A stretch of 64,000 nucleotides of DNA from Pleurocapsa minor HA4230-MV1 (lineage in GTDB: Bacteria > Cyanobacteriota > Cyanobacteriia > Cyanobacteriales > Xenococcaceae), in assembly GCA_019359095.1 (NCBI GenBank), contig JAHHHZ010000017.1, positions 310,001-374,000 of the forward strand. Reading direction: 5' to 3'. The translations under genes were made by a program, and so were the position numbers. Below, one piece after another: positions 54,312 to 63,228 of this stretch; position 1 is the stretch's first letter, and each line of letters begins with the position of its first letter. A model generated the notes under the pieces. The model saw nothing but the letters and a program-made list of their open reading frames with translations, made no database searches and was not told the DNA's origin.

Positions 54312-54685
54312 ATTAGGGCGTGTCATCAATTAGAAAAATGCGCTCGCTTCGGAAGAGATAGAATAATCCACAGAAGAGCTAAAAGAAAGAGTAAATTGTG
54401 ACCAAACGTTATGCTTTGAGAGATGATCAGTGGTCAAGAATTAAGAATCTACTTCCAGGAAGAGAAGGAACGGTGGGAGTGACAGCCAAGGACAATAGAT
54501 TGTTTATAGAAGCAGTACTATATCGTTACAGAGCAGGTATTCCGTGGAGAGATTTACCGTCGAGATTTGGTGATTTTAGAGTGGTGCATACGAGACATAG
54601 CCGATGGAGTAAAAAAGGAATTTGGGAAATGGTATTTCAACCTTGCTTCTTCTGTCGTTTGGCTTAATTGATGACACGCCCTAAT
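54312..54685 (+). mobile_element. Miniature IS5-family element with intact terminal inverted repeats
   Basis: 374 bp. Left 54312-54332 and right 54665-54685 are perfect 21-bp inverted copies (outer sequence ATTAGGGCGTGTCATCAATT). It contains only the first transposase reading frame. The catalytic second half of an IS427-type IS5 transposase is absent, so it could move only with help from a full-length relative. Confidence 0.88.
54398..54667 (+). pseudogene. IS5-family (IS427 group) transposase, N-terminal half
   Basis: 89 codons from GTG. YALRDDQWSRIKNLLPGR and YRYRAGIPWRDLPSRFGDFR are the DUF4096 N-terminal part; VVHTRHSRWSKKGIWE matches the usual end of the first frame. The DDE catalytic portion is deleted. 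Confidence 0.85.
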
Positions 54686-54716
54686 TAGTAATTAGTAATC
54701 AGTAATTAGTAATTAA
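54682..54716. repeat. Heptamer tandem repeat TAATNAG fused to the IS terminal repeat
   Basis: TAATTAG, TAATTAG, TAATCAG, TAATTAG, TAATTAA. The first four bases are also the end of the mini-IS, and the array ends two bases before the stop codon of the TIGR02588-like gene. Confidence 0.7.
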
Positions 54717-54718
54717 TA

Positions 54719-55105
54719 TTATGGTTCTTGATAACTGGCTACTCTAACGCTCAATTTTCCTGCTTGGGGATCTTGGTCAAAAATAAATTCTCCAGACACA
54801 GTTTCTTGACGAGACAAGAAATCGATTTCTTGGTGACCAACTTGGGTTGCTTCTGGAGTAACCAGTTCACCGACAACTTCAACCGAATTAGCAGTTTTTC
54901 CCCCAAAGTTGGTGAGGGTAAACGGGACGTAATATTGCTGATTAACCTGTCTTACTTTAGCAGTAGATACAGATAAAATTGGCGGATTTGTATCTCCCGT
55001 GATCCAGGTATAGCAAATCAAGGCAACAATGATACTTAACAAGAACAATGAAATACTCAAGCTGACTTTTTCAGCTAGCGATCGCTTGGGAGAATTTTTG
55101 GACAT
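54719..55105 (-). CDS. TIGR02588-like single-pass membrane protein
   Basis: 128 aa from the ATG at 55103-55105 (MSKNSPKRSLAEKVSLSISL); a longer reading into the upstream gene is less likely. One transmembrane helix (about 14-36), then a beta-rich domain (ILSVSTAKVRQVNQQYYVPF, GKTANSVEVVGELV). Members are found next to TIGR02587 genes, as here. Function unknown. Confidence 0.8.
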   Translation of the reverse strand: MSKNSPKRSLAEKVSLSISLFLLSIIVALICYTWITGDTNPPILSVSTAKVRQVNQQYYVPFTLTNFGGKTANSVEVVGELVTPEATQVGHQEIDFLSRQETVSGEFIFDQDPQAGKLSVRVASYQEP

Positions 55106-55173
55106 AGGAAAACTAGAAGGAATAAATAAAATTTGTCCTAGGAAACTAACTGCAAGATTCAAAACTTTAAACT

Positions 55174-56073
55174 TTAAACTGCCAAACGTCCCGCAGCGCC
55201 ACCAATACAGGCAGGTAAGCCTAATACTATGCCATGACGTAGCCACATGAACCACGGATCGCTAAAAGTTAGTTTGTGAAAAAACCACATGATTAGTATT
55301 CCTGTTAGTAAAGATATTAAATAAGATATAATCGTCTCGCTCTTGGGACTCTGAAATATTCCCGATTGTTTTCGACGATTTTGATAGTTGGTAATTTTTG
55401 AGGCAAAGACAATGCCATAAGAGATTAATAACGAAGCCAGCATCATAATCAGTAGCCAACCAGAAGACGCAGAGGCTGCTAGCATATCTATCTCATCAGT
55501 TGGTGCAATGCTAAAAGACACAAACAAAGCGCCGATCATTGCAGCAAATAGATCTGCCACAGTATCTTTCCAGACTATAGCTTGCTGCTTGTTAGATTGA
55601 ACAGACTGATTATTGTTATCGGAATCTGTTTCTGCACCTCTAGTTAAAAGCGATCGCGAAAATGCCACCCCAACGGAAAAAGGAATACCCTCAAAAACAA
55701 TTTTACCTAATGCTTCGCTTAAAGATGTTTGTCCATTAATTTCTTGCAAAACAATTAACATCAAGGCTGCACAGGTTATACCAATCGCTAGGGTTTCAAT
55801 GGTTTCGGCGATATTCTCTAAGATAGTTAGGTTTTTTTGTGGTCGAAAACCTTCAATCTGATTGAGCATTAGCACAATCGTAAACGTTACGGCTAGACTG
55901 CTTAAGAGCATTGGCGGTTCGATCTCAGAGCCGATAAACCAGACTTCCATCGTGTAAAGCAAGGGAATGCCAAATAAAAATCCTCCCGAAGCGCCACTGA
56001 TGATTTCTTGGATTTCTTCTTGCCAGCTATTGTTAGATCTTTTATTTCCTGCTGGCTGCTGTCGATTACTCAA
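55174..56073 (-). CDS. TIGR02587 family integral membrane protein
   Basis: 299 aa with about seven to eight hydrophobic segments. The first segment is ISGASGGFLFGIPLLYTMEV; the acidic EGFRPQK loop and GRSLLTRGAE-like loop fit the family. It is the upstream partner of the TIGR02588 gene 68 bp away. Function unknown; a transport or envelope role is inference. Confidence 0.85.
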   Translation of the reverse strand: MSNRQQPAGNKRSNNSWQEEIQEIISGASGGFLFGIPLLYTMEVWFIGSEIEPPMLLSSLAVTFTIVLMLNQIEGFRPQKNLTILENIAETIETLAIGITCAALMLIVLQEINGQTSLSEALGKIVFEGIPFSVGVAFSRSLLTRGAETDSDNNNQSVQSNKQQAIVWKDTVADLFAAMIGALFVSFSIAPTDEIDMLAASASSGWLLIMMLASLLISYGIVFASKITNYQNRRKQSGIFQSPKSETIISYLISLLTGILIMWFFHKLTFSDPWFMWLRHGIVLGLPACIGGAAGRLAV

Positions 56074-56346
56074 TATTTTATCCTGTCTTTAATATGTGTT
56101 GTCGATCATAGTACTTAATCCAGTATTGCTTAAACTTAGGCAAACAATATTGTTGATCGTCGATCAAAGTAACCTACCAAACAAAACAAAACCAAGCAAA
56201 TGATGTGAATACTTCTTTACAACAGCAACGCCAAAATTGGACTACGTAATTGCATCTATTCCTTAAGAGATATATCTTTATTGCGATGTAAGAGTTTGAA
56301 TTTATTGTTTAGTATACATATGTTGTGTGTCAATCGACTTGTATCT

Positions 56347-56769
56347 ATGAGTAACTTTATTTTGGTGGTTGAGGATAATGATGACCTTCAAATCTTGTTC
56401 AGGCTAGTTTTAGAGTCTGAGGGATATGAAGTGGCAATAGCGGATAATGGAAAGGATGCTCTTAGGCTTCTTGAAGAGACGCAACCTCAATTAGTAATTA
56501 TGGACATCATGATGCCTGGAGTTAGCGGTATTGAAGTTTCTCGTAGCATCAAACAACAGCCAAGTTATGAGACTTTACCAATTTTGCTCGTATCTGCTGT
56601 AGATCGCCTCAAAGAACAGCAACTTAACTATAGCCAAGCTAATGGAGTTCTTTACAAGCCTTTTGATCTTGACAATCTGCTTGACAGAATCGCCCAGCTA
56701 ACTGGCGATCGCCAATTTCGGCTAAATTTTTGGGAAACTTCATCTTTTAATTGCTGTTTGCAAAGCTAA
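56347..56769 (+). CDS. Single-domain response regulator (CheY-like)
   Basis: 140 aa from ATG 56347 (MSNFILVVEDNDD); the frame extends upstream but without receiver sequence. Acidic pair EDNDD, phospho-acceptor in LVIMDIMMPG, and Lys in LYKPFD. No output domain. It is convergent with another receiver gene, the stop codons being four bases apart. Confidence 0.9.
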   Translation: MSNFILVVEDNDDLQILFRLVLESEGYEVAIADNGKDALRLLEETQPQLVIMDIMMPGVSGIEVSRSIKQQPSYETLPILLVSAVDRLKEQQLNYSQANGVLYKPFDLDNLLDRIAQLTGDRQFRLNFWETSSFNCCLQS

Positions 56770-56773
56770 TTAT

Positions 56774-57187
56774 TTAAGCTGTATTGGAAATATGAGAATA
56801 GACAATTTGCTCTAATTCTTCCAATAGGTATGGCTTAAGTAAGCAGCCATCAAAGCCAGCATTCTTAATCATTTCTTGCTCCCTGTCTCCAGCTAGAGCG
56901 GTAACTGCAATTACAGGAATAGATTTTGTTAGCCAATCGAGCCGTAAGATTTTTAATAGCTCTAGACCACTAATTTCAGGCATTCTAACATCTAGCAGAA
57001 TTAAATCTGGCTGTCGCTGCTGTGCCAGTGATAAAGCCGTTAAGGCGTTTTCAGCAATTAAACAATGATAATTAAATAAGCTCAGAGCCGTATAAATATA
57101 AGTCAAATTATCTTTATCGTCTTCTACGACGAGGATAGTTGCTTTAAATGAGTTTTCTTGAGAAATTGGCGTTAGTGTAGTATACAT
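56774..57187 (-). CDS. Single-domain response regulator (CheY-like)
   Basis: 137 aa. Acidic pair VVEDDKD, phospho-acceptor LILLDVRMPE, and Lys in LLKPYLLEE. Single receiver, probably a phosphate sink or a signal to a separate output protein. It is related to, but not a close duplicate of, the convergent neighbour. Confidence 0.9.
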   Translation of the reverse strand: MYTTLTPISQENSFKATILVVEDDKDNLTYIYTALSLFNYHCLIAENALTALSLAQQRQPDLILLDVRMPEISGLELLKILRLDWLTKSIPVIAVTALAGDREQEMIKNAGFDGCLLKPYLLEELEQIVYSHISNTA

Positions 57188-57418
57188 TGATAATATATAT
57201 CTCCTAGCTACAATAACGCCTCCTCAAAATGAGAAATGAACTCAATTTCCATCTGAGAAGGGGTTTCGTTGATTGATTGTATGTTGCTTATGCCAAGTCG
57301 CTCACTTGAGATAAACAGCCATATCATTTAGCTTAATTCTATGATCTTAAATCTTATTAAGCAAATTCATCTTTTCTATTCATCAAAGTATAATATCGCA
57401 ATTAAAAAGTATTACCAA

Positions 57419-57799
57419 TTAATTACGCTTAGTTTGACGTATTTGAGGCATTTCATTCAGCAAAGCCAAAATACCAGTAAAATTATGTTCCAAGGTAGTA
57501 TCAATCGTAAGATCGATAACTTCAACTCCCAAATTGTGTCTGATTTTAGCAATCACTTCGCTTTTAATGATGCGATCGATACGAATGCGCAGATCGCTGA
57601 CAAAATTTTGATCCTCAGAATTATTTAACAGCCTTTCCAAAGAAGTGACGGAATTTTCCACAACGATCGCAACTTGTTGACCAAATATATGACAACTAAT
57701 TTTGCCTACCCGACAGCTTAATTGATCTCGGTATAAAGCTTGGATAGATTGAGAAAGATTACGCTCCATTTCACCACGACTAGGAACATTGTTTGCCAT
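57419..57799 (-). CDS. DUF2294 family protein
   Basis: 126 aa. PSRGEMERNLSQSIQALYRD, LSCRVGKISCHIFGQQVAIV and HNLGVEVIDLTIDTTLEHN are characteristic of DUF2294. Cytosolic, no catalytic motif known. Several relatives occur next to signalling genes, as here. Confidence 0.85.
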   Translation of the reverse strand: MANNVPSRGEMERNLSQSIQALYRDQLSCRVGKISCHIFGQQVAIVVENSVTSLERLLNNSEDQNFVSDLRIRIDRIIKSEVIAKIRHNLGVEVIDLTIDTTLEHNFTGILALLNEMPQIRQTKRN

Positions 57800-58196
57800 T
57801 TTCGCTTTTAATTAATTATTCAAGTTTTGATTAGATGAAATAAAAAATTAATCAAACAGCTTTCATAGTGTCTGATTCCCTAGCGTTTGAAGAGTTAGGG
57901 ACGGTTGTATTGCTTATTCCTATACAATCTTAACTAAATAATAAAGGTTTTAATAATAGGGTCAGATGAGTAATAACCGAATATAACTATTGGCTTTTTG
58001 TACAGAACAAAAAAAGAAAAAAAGAAAAAAGAAAAAAGAGTTGCACTAATAAGCTAGAACAGGTTTTGATTAAAAGTAACTACTGAAGACTAAAAAATTG
58101 TCTAGATAATATAAATAAAAGCAAATTAGCGATCGCTGTGACAAAATACAATCGGCGATCGCTAATTAAATAGCAGAATAAAAAAAAGTTAATTAC
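57800..58196. other. Non-coding region with a purine tract
   Basis: A run of A with spaced G (58009-58040) gives a polypurine tract downstream of the RTX gene. Two GCGATCGC sites follow near 58130 and 58156. No ORF. Confidence 0.55.
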
Positions 58197-59174
58197 TTAA
58201 GCTACAAATTCTTTCTCAGTTGCAGCTCCTTCAGCTGCTCTAAAGGTAGGTGAGACCACTTCAGAGAAACCAAAGTCATCTGAAGTAATTACATCAGGAG
58301 AAACTCCAGTTAAATTGGCAATCACACCACCAAAGCTAGAAATTGTAGTACCAGTGCCACCAGTAGTACTTGCAGTGATAGTTAGATCGTCAAAAGTTAA
58401 TCCATTGGTTAATAAAATCTGATCTGATCCATCTACAAAATCAAAAATTCTATCTTGACCATCACCGATTACAAAAAGATCATCACCCCTTCCGCCATAC
58501 AGAGAGTCATTTCCTGCTTCACCCCCTAGGGTATCATTACCATTTTCACTTCTTAAGACATCATTACCATCTCCACCTCGTAGTAGATCATCGCCTGCAC
58601 CTCCAGTCATAAAATCGTTACCAGCATCCCCTAAGAGATTATCTTTTTGCCCCCCACCTGTAATAGAATCGTTACCAGCCAATCCCTGAATATAGTCTGA
58701 TTCTCCCGTTCCTGTTAGTCTTTCTGAGCCATCAGTACCATTGATACCGTTAAAGATGCTGATTGCTAAGTCATACTCTCCAATGCTAAAACCTTCGCCA
58801 GAGTTTTCTACATTGGGATCGTAATCGAAATTAGCATAACTACTCACGCCAACATAGTAATCACCTGAATTGGCAGCAGTGTATGCCAAGTAAGAATCGA
58901 AACTGAAATCTTCAAAAGGCCCTTGACCATCATCATTGATAGCTTGTTGGCTGCTAGCAGAGTCAAATACTCGTAGTACAGAATCTAAATCAGAGCCATT
59001 TTCCCGCGCTTCAGTATTGAGAGTGACCACATCTCCTTGATCTAGCTGCAATTTGATGAAATCGACATCGGAAGTTGATTCGATCTCACCACTGAGAACT
59101 GCGGCATTTCCAGGAGAGGTTAATCCGCTATCGTTTGCAGTGCTAATAGTATTGTTCGGTTCAATTATAGACAT
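58197..59174 (-). CDS. Secreted RTX calcium-binding protein with N-terminal PPC-like domain
   Basis: 325 aa. Residues about 20-140 resemble a pre-peptidase C-terminal (PPC) domain (TSDVDFIKLQLDQGDVVTLN). About 145-235 carry hemolysin-type nonapeptides (GNDSITGGG, GDAGNDFMTG, GGAGDDLLRG, GGDGNDVLRS, GGRGDDLFV). The C-terminal part follows the RTX-protein pattern for type I export. No catalytic domain, so a surface or sheath role is likely. No secretion gene nearby. Confidence 0.88.
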   Translation of the reverse strand: MSIIEPNNTISTANDSGLTSPGNAAVLSGEIESTSDVDFIKLQLDQGDVVTLNTEARENGSDLDSVLRVFDSASSQQAINDDGQGPFEDFSFDSYLAYTAANSGDYYVGVSSYANFDYDPNVENSGEGFSIGEYDLAISIFNGINGTDGSERLTGTGESDYIQGLAGNDSITGGGQKDNLLGDAGNDFMTGGAGDDLLRGGDGNDVLRSENGNDTLGGEAGNDSLYGGRGDDLFVIGDGQDRIFDFVDGSDQILLTNGLTFDDLTITASTTGGTGTTISSFGGVIANLTGVSPDVITSDDFGFSEVVSPTFRAAEGAATEKEFVA

Positions 59175-59439
59175 TTGTTTGGCTCCAAAAAATTATGTTT
59201 TTCTGGCTAAAAGTTTTTAGCTGATATATATCTATCAGTAGTACCCATAAATTTTTTGGTTTTTTGAGGCTTGACTGTAATAAAGCTTAATACAAGCTCT
59301 AAATGTATTGAGGATGGTTCTTTTATCCAGAATCATGATTCTGCTTTTTGTTTATTTAAAGCTTTTAAATTGCATTTATTACCCCAAATGTCGGTATGGA
59401 AATTCAGCGTAATTTTCGTAATCAGTGAGCGAAAGCATT

Positions 59440-60135
59440 ATGGGTATCAAGATCAGTAAGTTACTCCAACAAGTATCTCAACATCCCCAAGGAAGTGAAC
59501 AAAGGCGAAGAGCGATGCATCGTTTATTAACTGAAATTTATCATCTACCAGGATTACTCAAATCATCGCATCCAGATTATTTAGCTGCCTTGAACCAAAC
59601 TTGGGAAAAAGTTAGTCGAGACATTTGTTGTGAGTTTCAACCTAAATCAAAATCATTGGAGAAAAGTCTGGTTAATTGGATCAATGGATATCTATACTGG
59701 CGCATAAAAGATTTATATGCTGCTAATTCTGCTTTAATTAGCCTCGATGCACCGATCGCTGAAAATGATTGGCAAACAACCTTGCTCGAATTACTAGCAG
59801 AGACGGGATTCAACACGCCCAAATTAAATGGATTAGATTGCTATATTGAACAGCTACAAGAACAAGAAAATGAACGTCTTAGTCAAAAAATAGTAAATTA
59901 TATTAATCAAGATCCCCAAAATCGGCTGAAAAACTGTTATCCCCGCGCATATCCACATTGTCATTGCCAGTTACTTAGCCAAAAAAGATTGTTATCAGAA
60001 CCTACTAAAACTTTTGAAGATATTGCTGAAGAATTAAATATACCTTTAAAACAACTAACTAACCATTGGTATGGAAGGTGTAAGCCACTTTTGCAAAAAA
60101 TCTTTCAAGATTACAAATTACGAATTACTAATTAA
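59440..60135 (+). CDS. Sigma-70-like protein with divergent region 2 and region 4 HTH
   Basis: 231 aa from ATG 59440 (GTG 59425 also possible). VNWINGYLYWRIKDLY resembles the region 2 core helix, but the -10 reading sequence is not typical. TFEDIAEELNIPLKQLTNHW is a region-4-type HTH. The protein matches a cyanobacterial group of sigma-like proteins whose promoter targets are unknown. No anti-sigma factor adjacent. Confidence 0.7.
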   Translation: MGIKISKLLQQVSQHPQGSEQRRRAMHRLLTEIYHLPGLLKSSHPDYLAALNQTWEKVSRDICCEFQPKSKSLEKSLVNWINGYLYWRIKDLYAANSALISLDAPIAENDWQTTLLELLAETGFNTPKLNGLDCYIEQLQEQENERLSQKIVNYINQDPQNRLKNCYPRAYPHCHCQLLSQKRLLSEPTKTFEDIAEELNIPLKQLTNHWYGRCKPLLQKIFQDYKLRITN

Positions 60136-60186
60136 AGTTTAATTTAAGTAGGTATGCAAAATAATTGATCAAACCCCTACCCTAGA

Positions 60187-60250
60187 GCTATTTGTCCTAA
60201 AGGATACCGCTCCGCATATTACTCGTTACTTGTTACTTGTTACTCCCTAA
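60187..60250. repeat. CCTAAAGGA module and TTACTTG heptamers
   Basis: TTTGTCCTAAAGGATACCGC at 60191 is the module found in other repeats. TTACTCG, TTACTTG, TTACTTG and TTACTCC follow at 60219-60246. Confidence 0.7.
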
Positions 60251-60293
60251 CTTCATTTCCAATTTAATTACACCCACCTACTTAGCTAGATAA

Positions 60294-61436
60294 CTATTCC
60301 TTGACCATGGGAATATTAACGGTAAAAGTCGTACCTACTTCTAGCTCACTGACTACGAAAATAGTGCCTTGATGAAATTCGACATATTCTTTGGCGATCG
60401 CTAAACCCAAACCCGATCCCTGATAACCTTGTGAGTTACTGGCACGATAAAAAGAATTAAATAGTTTAGGTAGATCTTCGGGGGGAATGCCAATACCGCG
60501 ATCGCGAATCGTAAATATTAATTCTGAAGCCTGAGAGTGAATTTCAAAATCTATAGTGCTATCTTTGGGCGAGTATTTACAGGCATTGGCGAGTAAGTTA
60601 GTCAGAACATGATTAAGTAGTTTACTGTCTAAATTGAATTCTGCTGATTCTGCTTGATAAATAAAGTTGATTGTTTGCCTGTTGTCAAATGCTGTTTGAA
60701 CTTCATTAATTACGTGGCGACAAAACGTTTCTAACTCTAGTGGCGCAGGATTAAATTCCAACTTGTTCATGTCTTTTTGACTAATCACCAAGACATCATT
60801 TAAGAGATTGGTCATTTTGGTGACGTTGCGCCGTAATTGTTGCAAAACTTCTGTCTTTTTAACTGGGGTTAATTTATCTCCATAAGCCTCTAAAATTTGT
60901 GCCATGCCTGAAATACTATTTAGAGGATTACGAAACTCATGAGATACCGTAGAAATGAAGCGAGATTTGATTTTATTTAACTCTTTTTCGTGAGCTAAAG
61001 ACTGATTTAACTTTTCTTGTGTGGCTTTAAGCTGAAGAGAATAAGAACGCGATCGCAATAGTACGCGAATTTTAGTTCGGAGTTCAATTTTTTCCACTGG
61101 TAGATAAACAATATCATCGACTAATGGTTCTAAATGATCTGTAGACAAACCAACATCATGCAGGGTAGTCATAAAAACGAACGGTAGGAACAAAGGAATC
61201 ACTGCCTCCCTTTTCGCCAGCATTTTTTCGCGTAAATAATGAATAGCCGTATAATCAATAAAACAGAGATCGAAATCCTCGGTTAACATTTGCTCACCAG
61301 CTACAACAAAGTCCGAATCAACTCCAGGAGCAAGTACTTGATAGTATTTCTCCAAGGCTTGAGATAACAATTGTCGATTCTGCTGATGTTCGACTAGTAA
61401 GAGAATACGTTTCCTTGTTCCTTGTTCACTGTTCAT
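60294..61436 (-). CDS. Histidine kinase with N-terminal receiver-like domain
   Basis: 380 aa. N-terminal receiver-like domain (about 10-125) has FIDYTAIH but the usual acidic pair and the Lys are degenerate (VYLPVEK), so it is probably a pseudo-receiver. The kinase core has H-box VSHEFRNPLNSI, N-box NLLANACKYSPKD, and G boxes RDRGIGIPPEDL and GSGLGLAIAKEY. The start overlaps the end of the KaiC-like gene by 11 bp (both minus), so the two are translationally coupled and probably form one signalling unit. Confidence 0.9.
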   Translation of the reverse strand: MNSEQGTRKRILLLVEHQQNRQLLSQALEKYYQVLAPGVDSDFVVAGEQMLTEDFDLCFIDYTAIHYLREKMLAKREAVIPLFLPFVFMTTLHDVGLSTDHLEPLVDDIVYLPVEKIELRTKIRVLLRSRSYSLQLKATQEKLNQSLAHEKELNKIKSRFISTVSHEFRNPLNSISGMAQILEAYGDKLTPVKKTEVLQQLRRNVTKMTNLLNDVLVISQKDMNKLEFNPAPLELETFCRHVINEVQTAFDNRQTINFIYQAESAEFNLDSKLLNHVLTNLLANACKYSPKDSTIDFEIHSQASELIFTIRDRGIGIPPEDLPKLFNSFYRASNSQGYQGSGLGLAIAKEYVEFHQGTIFVVSELEVGTTFTVNIPMVKE

Positions 61437-62871
61437 TGTTCACTGACTTAGGTACACCGCTTAATATTCCTCGCAAATGAGACAAGGGTTCACCTACCTT
61501 GATCCCATACTTAGTAATTTTAAACTCTCTTAGGGTGCGCTCGAAATCTGATACTCTTTTTTTCAATACGCCGATCGCTTTACGCAACTCGCCATTTATT
61601 TCTAAATAACGTAAAAAGATCAAATTGTCGGCTAAATAAGACAGTCCTACTTCAGTCACGCTAAACTCTACCCCAGTAATCGCATGGGTTTCGTTGACTA
61701 GAATGACCGTGACTCCCATATTTTTCAGATATTTACATAGGGAATGTAGATGACGAATTAAATCTCCTCCTTCCATCGATAATCTATATCCTGAAGTACT
61801 ATCGATCATCACTATTTTGGCGTTGTTTTGCTCCACTTCGGTGCGAACTAATTGGACGAATTGATGAGGAGTATACTTTAGGGGTTCAATATTAACTATC
61901 GAGAGTGTCCCGCGTTCAATCATAGCGTGGGCGGGAATATTAATTGATTCGCAACGTCTTAAGATCGTACTTGAAGCTTCTTCAAAAGCATATAATACTG
62001 AGCGTTCTCCTCTTCCCGCAGCCTCCTTCATAAACTGCATCCCAAAGGTTGATTTGCCTACACCTGATGGGCCACTGAGAATAGTTGTTGTTCCTCGTTC
62101 AATTCCACCACAAAGTAATTCATCAATTTCTGGAATACCAGCAGAAATGACTTCTAGTGTATCCTCACGTTGATAAGTCTCTGGAATCAGAATCGGATAA
62201 ACCAACATGCCGCGATCGCTTAAATGTAAATCGTGATGACCTTTAGCAAAACCAGAACCCCGAAATTTATTGACTTGAAGACAGCGCTTGTTAATAGTTG
62301 TGTGTAGTTCAATTACGCCATCGCTCATAAACTGGAGATCATCATCAGGATCGCGATCGCTTCCTTCGGAGGTAAATAATAGAGTAATATCGCGATCGAC
62401 TACAAAGCGTAAAAATGACTGTACCTGCTTGCGAAATTCAAAGGCATCTTTTGCCAGATAACGGAATTGGGTAATAGCATCGAGGAAAATCCGCTGTGGC
62501 TTGATTTTTTCAATTGCAGCCACCAATTTTTCCGTAACTGGTGATTTTTCTACTTCTGAAGGAGAGAAAATATCATAGCTTCGATCTTCGGCAAAAAAAT
62601 TTTCTGTAGTGCTAAGATCTAGAAATTCTACATCATCTAGCTCGATACTCATTAGCTTGGCATTACGACGCAGCCTTGATTCTGACTCACTAAAGCTGAT
62701 TAGTAGGCTGGTTTCTCCCAAAGCAATTCCAGTACTAAGAAAATGAAATCCTAAAGTCGTTTTTCCACTACCTGGTTGACCTTTAATTAAATACGCTTGT
62801 TCAGCAACCAATCCCCCCAACAGGACTTCATCTAAACCAGCAATTCCTGTAGATATACGCTTTAAGGTCAT
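61426..62871 (-). CDS. KaiC-like double-domain ATPase
   Basis: 481 aa with two RecA/KaiC domains. Walker A GQPGSGKTT at about residues 31-39 and GPSGVGKST at about 264-272. The conserved EE pair is intact in the second domain (AFEEASS) and altered in the first (SFSESES). This is a KaiC relative, not canonical KaiC: no KaiA or KaiB is adjacent and the 481-aa length is below that of KaiC (about 519). Coupled to a histidine kinase, it may feed ATP state or redox information into phospho-signalling. Confidence 0.9.
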   Translation of the reverse strand: MTLKRISTGIAGLDEVLLGGLVAEQAYLIKGQPGSGKTTLGFHFLSTGIALGETSLLISFSESESRLRRNAKLMSIELDDVEFLDLSTTENFFAEDRSYDIFSPSEVEKSPVTEKLVAAIEKIKPQRIFLDAITQFRYLAKDAFEFRKQVQSFLRFVVDRDITLLFTSEGSDRDPDDDLQFMSDGVIELHTTINKRCLQVNKFRGSGFAKGHHDLHLSDRGMLVYPILIPETYQREDTLEVISAGIPEIDELLCGGIERGTTTILSGPSGVGKSTFGMQFMKEAAGRGERSVLYAFEEASSTILRRCESINIPAHAMIERGTLSIVNIEPLKYTPHQFVQLVRTEVEQNNAKIVMIDSTSGYRLSMEGGDLIRHLHSLCKYLKNMGVTVILVNETHAITGVEFSVTEVGLSYLADNLIFLRYLEINGELRKAIGVLKKRVSDFERTLREFKITKYGIKVGEPLSHLRGILSGVPKSVNNEQ

Positions 62872-63228
62872 TATAGATACTTCGATACGATCGCAAATTT
62901 ACGCAAATTTAAGTTTATTATGAAAATAGCCCATAATATAGTTTAAGTTACTATGTGATCGCACCTCTTGGAAATACTTGATGAGATTTTCCCGAAAACT
63001 TTAAATATTTTTTATTTTTACATTGGCGATCGCCCCTCTTGATCATATCTCCTGAAATTCTTAAGGCTATTTCAAATATGTTTTACATCTAATATAAATT
63101 AGTCTACGTTTAAATCTACTAATTTAAGCGATCACCGTTGATAATTAATACACAAAAATACGCAAAAAAATAGTAAATCTAAACTTAATTAGATTTACTT
63201 AATTACTCTTAAAATTACGGAATTTTAA
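62872..63228. other. A+T-rich intergenic region
   Basis: 357 bp with no ORF. GATCGCMCCTCTTG occurs twice (62957-62970 and 63028-63041), one mismatch apart, probably two HIP1-containing repeats. Confidence 0.5.

Noticed and set aside
57341-57628. 95-codon plus-strand ORF overlapping DUF2294
   Set aside because: Most of it is antisense to the DUF2294 gene, with Ile/Lys/Asn-rich non-protein-like sequence.
58009-58040. Polypurine tract as an origin or terminator
   Set aside because: No DnaA boxes or replication genes nearby, and no hairpin before the tract in the sense of the RTX gene.
61426-62871. Canonical circadian clock kaiC
   Set aside because: No kaiA/kaiB adjacent, shorter length and altered first-domain catalytic residues.
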